DNA from: Trichosphaerium sp. ATCC 40318
Lineage: Eukaryota > Discosea > Flabellinia > Trichosidae
Length of the DNA: 64,000 nucleotides
Reading direction: 5' to 3'
NCBI GenBank assembly: GCA_038496445.1
Contig: JALMLS010000015.1
Coordinates: 434,001-498,000 of the forward strand
The notes beneath the pieces were generated by a model. That model did not search any database. It had not been told where the DNA came from and saw nothing but the letters and a program-made list of their open reading frames with translations. Below, piece after piece: positions 61,191 through 64,000 of the stretch (its first letter is position 1; every line of letters begins with the position of its first letter). A program made the translations under genes and the position numbers.

Positions 61191-61730
61191 ATGCATCTCT
61201 CTTTGCTCGTAGTTTGCTTGTTATCTCTAAACCTTGCTGTTGCAAGCAAAAGATGCAACGCTAGACAAACTGAGTCTTGTTTAGCCCATAGCACGTATTG
61301 TTCGCACTACTACGAGACCAACAGCACCAAAAACTATAATTGTTACCTCAACAGATACACACACAATTGCAACGCAGTAGAATCATGCAATATAGCAAAA
61401 AACGTATCTTGCCCCGCTTCTGAGTACTCCTACACCTGTCAGTTTTCTAATGCTCTTGAATGTAATAAGCATTGGGTCCACGCAAATAACGGCGTAGGTC
61501 AAAGATGCACTTGGGACGCAACAAAAAATAGTTGCGACAAACGAGGGCTCATGTGCGATAACTACCTTGGTCAGTGTAACGCATACGAAGTTCCACGATG
61601 CGAACTACAAGAGCAAGAGTATTGCGCAAAGTTTTACATACACGCCACTGGGGCTTTGGCTTACAACTGCCACTGGATTGATGATAAATGTAAAGCTGTA
61701 CTAAAATGTAGTCTTCTACCTGGTCGTTAG
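61191..61730 (+). CDS. Secreted Cys-rich protein
   Basis: An intronless frame of 179 residues. Signal peptide MHLSLLVVCLLSLNLAVAS, then about 18 Cys in the mature part spaced in C-x(6-9)-C blocks such as RCTWDATKNSCDKRGLMC and NCHWIDDKC. Three or four diverged units of about 40 residues can be seen, each with an aromatic after the Cys. No family recognised; the pattern fits a disulphide-bonded extracellular or wall protein. It starts 90 bp outside the transposon-like element. Confidence 0.7.
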   Translation: MHLSLLVVCLLSLNLAVASKRCNARQTESCLAHSTYCSHYYETNSTKNYNCYLNRYTHNCNAVESCNIAKNVSCPASEYSYTCQFSNALECNKHWVHANNGVGQRCTWDATKNSCDKRGLMCDNYLGQCNAYEVPRCELQEQEYCAKFYIHATGALAYNCHWIDDKCKAVLKCSLLPGR

Positions 61731-62206
61731 AAATAGTGTGACATGCGCCATCAAGATATCTTTAATAAAAAGTTATCCTTTTGGTACTTTTTACGCATTT
61801 GTTAGTTTTATGGTTTGTCATGCAGTCTACCTGTAACATTATGTATTGAGATTGACATTCTGAGAAATATGTTATCGATTTAATCTGGGTCACAAGCAAG
61901 TTTGTGGATAAAACAAGAAATGTACAAAGAGTGGTGGGAAAGAAACAATCCTAATATTTATCTTCCGTTGTATGGACTGAGTTTTTCGGCTTGAGGCGTT
62001 TCGTACTTATTACGTAATGATAACTACTTGTACTAAAGAAACAATTTCAGCACGAGGTACAGTATGAGATTTGACAGAGCCTCCATCAAACATCAACGAG
62101 TACAAGTTAACGTTAATGTAACGGCCAGGAATTGTCATGACATTTAATTAACAATTTGGAATGTGAAAATAGTGCAAGACTATCACTCTTGTTTATTTAG
62201 TACGCA
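61731..62206. other. Spacer, no supported gene
   Basis: AT-rich spacer between the Cys-rich and F-box/LRR genes; holds the promoter of the latter. Nothing else seen. Confidence 0.4.
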
Positions 62207-63253
62207 ATGTCTCGTAAACTTGACGAACTGAGCCTAGAAGTACAAGCTATCATATTTTCAAGCGTAGAAGAGCAAAGTAAACGCCGTTTAGCGCTTACAT
62301 GCAAATCATTCCATAGCCTAATTTTACAGCTTATTGGGTTCGAAAACATATATTGTACGCTAGAAAACGTTGATTGGATAGCTTCTCAGCCAGGTTTAAA
62401 AAAAAACACGCGCATTTACGTTAAAGAAGACTCCGTAAGCGATGAAATACTCATAAAACTGGCTGGATCACGCAATTTGTATATCGAGGAGGATATGTGC
62501 GACAGTGTAATAACCGACAAAGGTTTTTTGGCTATAGCGAAAGATGTCGAGGTTCTAGTGCTTAGATACGCTTGCCAAGTTACTGATGAAGCGATTAATG
62601 CTTTAAAAAACGTGAAAGACATTCATCTTGTCGGTATGAGTATCACAGACAAGGGAATCAAAGCGCTTGCTGGTGTGCCTAAAGTACGTATAAGAGAGTG
62701 CAGCGAAATTACAGATGAAGGTGTCAAGGCTCTAGCCGGAGCACACACAGTGCACTTGAGAGAGCTTGGACCTATTAATGAAGGTATCAAATCGCTTGCT
62801 GGAGCTTATGAGATTTCATTCCCTCATGGGGTCACGGATGACACTGTGATAGCTTGCGCTGGTCTACACACTGCTGATATACAGTGTTGTGATCTAATAA
62901 CTGATAAATCAGTTAAAGCGCTTGCATTAGGAGGAGTTCATACTATTAATCTAAGACGTTGTCTTTCTGTCACTGATGAAGCTATTATTTGTTTAGCTGA
63001 ACAGAACAAAGTGCATTATATTAATCTTTCTATTTGTGATAACGTTACTGATGTTGGATTGGCTGCGTTGGGTAAAACAAATGTTCATACTGTTATTTTC
63101 GATGAAGCATGGAGTATTACAGATGAAGGTGTCAAACATCTGACTGGTTGTCATTATGTTTCTCTTAATGAATGTAGATTGGTTACAAAAGCATCTATTG
63201 AGTTTTTAAGAGAAGCTGGTGTAAAAGTTAGCACTTATCTTGATGAGGAATAG
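62207..63253 (+). CDS. F-box / LRR (AMN1-like) protein
   Basis: An intronless 348-residue frame. The F-box is LDELSLEVQAIIFSSVEEQS and RLALTCKSFHSLI. After a linker come about nine leucine-rich repeats of 22-25 residues of the cysteine-containing type: ITDKGIKALAGVPKVRIREC, ITDEGVKALAGAHTVHLREL and so on, ending VTKASIEFLREAGV. The family binds SCF targets through the LRR arc. The repeats are unusually alike, which suggests recent internal duplication. Similar F-box/LRR proteins with the ITDEGVKAL phrase occur in amoebae and in large amoeba viruses. Lack of introns is notable beside spliced neighbours. Confidence 0.8.
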   Translation: MSRKLDELSLEVQAIIFSSVEEQSKRRLALTCKSFHSLILQLIGFENIYCTLENVDWIASQPGLKKNTRIYVKEDSVSDEILIKLAGSRNLYIEEDMCDSVITDKGFLAIAKDVEVLVLRYACQVTDEAINALKNVKDIHLVGMSITDKGIKALAGVPKVRIRECSEITDEGVKALAGAHTVHLRELGPINEGIKSLAGAYEISFPHGVTDDTVIACAGLHTADIQCCDLITDKSVKALALGGVHTINLRRCLSVTDEAIICLAEQNKVHYINLSICDNVTDVGLAALGKTNVHTVIFDEAWSITDEGVKHLTGCHYVSLNECRLVTKASIEFLREAGVKVSTYLDEE

Positions 63254-63332
63254 CACGGGAAAATAAACAAATCACGTTTATCAGTTACTAGTTTTATTTA
63301 CATTTTCCACGAATTGGCGACAATTTTTACAG

Positions 63333-63613
63333 TTATTCTGTAGCGTTGCCCCAAGTATTTATAAAGTATTGCGCTTCCTCAAACGTGTTCATACGAGAAA
63401 GAACAGGTTTACGTTTTGTTTGCGTTTTGTGATTTGTAGTTCTTGTCGTTGATTGATCAAGTTGGTGTAAGGGCGTGCGTTGCTGTAATTAGCTCTCAGG
63501 GCGCTAGCAGCTTCGTTGCGTTCTGTGCGTGTAACTCTGCTTGGACCCATCTGATTAAACCAGGCTGCGTTTTCGCGGAGCATTCTCTCTTCTCTTTGGC
63601 CTCTTCTGTTCAT
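63333..63613 (-). CDS. Small basic spliced protein
   Basis: Starts MNRRGQREERMLRENAAW at 63613; a GTTACA intron ending CTAATTACAG joins in phase to QRTPLHQLDQSTTRTTNH and the end FEEAQYFINTWGNATE at 63333. About 75 residues, Arg/Gln/Thr-rich at first, with an acidic amphipathic helix at the end. Family not recognised. The acceptor has a good branch-site-like CTAAT. Confidence 0.45.
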
Positions 63614-63807
63614 TTTGTTTGTTGTTGTTGAGTGTAGTGTCTTGTAATGATTTATGCTGTTTACTTATTGTCTGAGCTACATTGCTTAACTGCCTGTTAA
63701 TTGAATTGACAATAAAATTGATAAATGCTTTTTTCGAAGAACTCTTCACTTTCAATTAACTTGTAGCATAATGTCTAACTGACAAATCCTCACAATTATT
63801 TTATTAT

Positions 63808-64000
63808 TTACAATACATGCTGTTGATGCCGTATAATCTGTGTTGCATCAGTATTTTGTACACTCATAAGTTTTACTGATTTTACAGTGTTAGGCGGTGC
63901 TCCAATAACCGGTGGGGACATTAGACTACACTCAATATCAAACTCAATATGTGGTGCGTAATGTTTGATTGTAGATGCTAGAGCACTAATACTACCATCC
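63808..64000 (-). CDS. DDWY-repeat/endonuclease-like paralogue, C-terminal end only
   Basis: Runs off the right edge. Reads DGSISALASTIKHYAPHIEF, matching the DGSMDSLLATIAHYAPHIYL end of the protein at 40787-42680, then a divergent tail ending RHQQHVL and a stop at 63808. Only the last ~64 codons are in the window. Confidence 0.7.
   Translation of the reverse strand, partial: DGSISALASTIKHYAPHIEFDIECSLMSPPVIGAPPNTVKSVKLMSVQNTDATQIIRHQQHVL

Noticed and set aside
1-64000. Bacterial or viral genome interpretation
   Set aside because: Dense spliceosomal introns, and long-spliced signalling genes, show a nuclear eukaryotic source despite several intronless, virus-like families.
1-64000. tRNA, rRNA or CRISPR arrays
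   Set aside because: No cloverleaf with a GTTC-type T loop and no regular direct-repeat array was found by eye.

Overview
This window is nuclear DNA from a small-genome, AT-rich unicellular eukaryote, most likely a free-living amoeba in or near Amoebozoa. The reasons are: genes are split by many short introns (about 25-150 nt) that mostly begin GTACGT or GTACNN and end AG; some introns begin GC; strands alternate gene by gene with short spacers; and the set includes a STAT-like protein with an SH2 domain, a CH-IQ-DH-PH RhoGEF, a PH-containing formin and a protein that looks like the p101/p84 PI3K adaptor. No rRNA, tRNA, CRISPR or bacterial operon was seen. Species cannot be fixed from the sequence alone. 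All exon models were assembled by hand from reading frame, splice-site and phase agreement.

Left third (1-19.8 kb): a double-UBA protein, a basic small protein, a small beta-sandwich protein resembling membrane-binding lectin/aegerolysin families, a diacylglycerol kinase that appears to carry a C-terminal PH domain, a CH-IQ-DH-PH RhoGEF, an F-box protein with about 18 MORN-variant (YwqK-like) repeats, an intronless HSL-type hydrolase (plus a decayed partial copy of this gene pair just upstream), a secreted propeller-like protein, and a region with inverted repeats and a long perfect hairpin.

Middle (19-43 kb): a small membrane protein; two paralogous 7TM receptors with a protease-associated-like ectodomain arranged tail to tail as an inverted duplication (20.0-21.8 kb on plus, 24.0-25.8 kb on minus) around an F-box/ubiquitin-like gene and an F-box pseudogene fragment; a PI3K p101/p84-like adaptor divergent from KTI12; a secreted glycosidase-like protein; a papain-family cysteine protease with a 6-nt microexon; a STAT-like transcription factor; and a DDWY-repeat protein ending in an endonuclease-like fold. 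A second, partial copy of that last family runs off the right edge.

Right third (43-64 kb): a formin with two PH domains before its armadillo, FH1 and FH2 parts; a PARG-like macrodomain plus NADAR fusion (two predicted ADP-ribose erasers in one chain); a truncated, divergent Rab; several small unrecognised genes; a second MORN-variant repeat gene broken by one base; a roughly 1.5-kb DNA-transposon-like element with 44-bp inverted termini and an ATTAA target duplication; a secreted Cys-rich protein; and an F-box/LRR protein.

Functionally the window mixes ordinary signalling and cytoskeletal genes (lipid kinase, PI3K adaptor, RhoGEF, formin, STAT, Rab) with lineage-expanded families (F-box/MORN, F-box/LRR, DDWY-repeat, PA-7TM) that show recent duplication, fragmentation and frameshifts. 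The latter families are also common in amoeba-infecting giant viruses, so exchange with such viruses is possible but not shown here.
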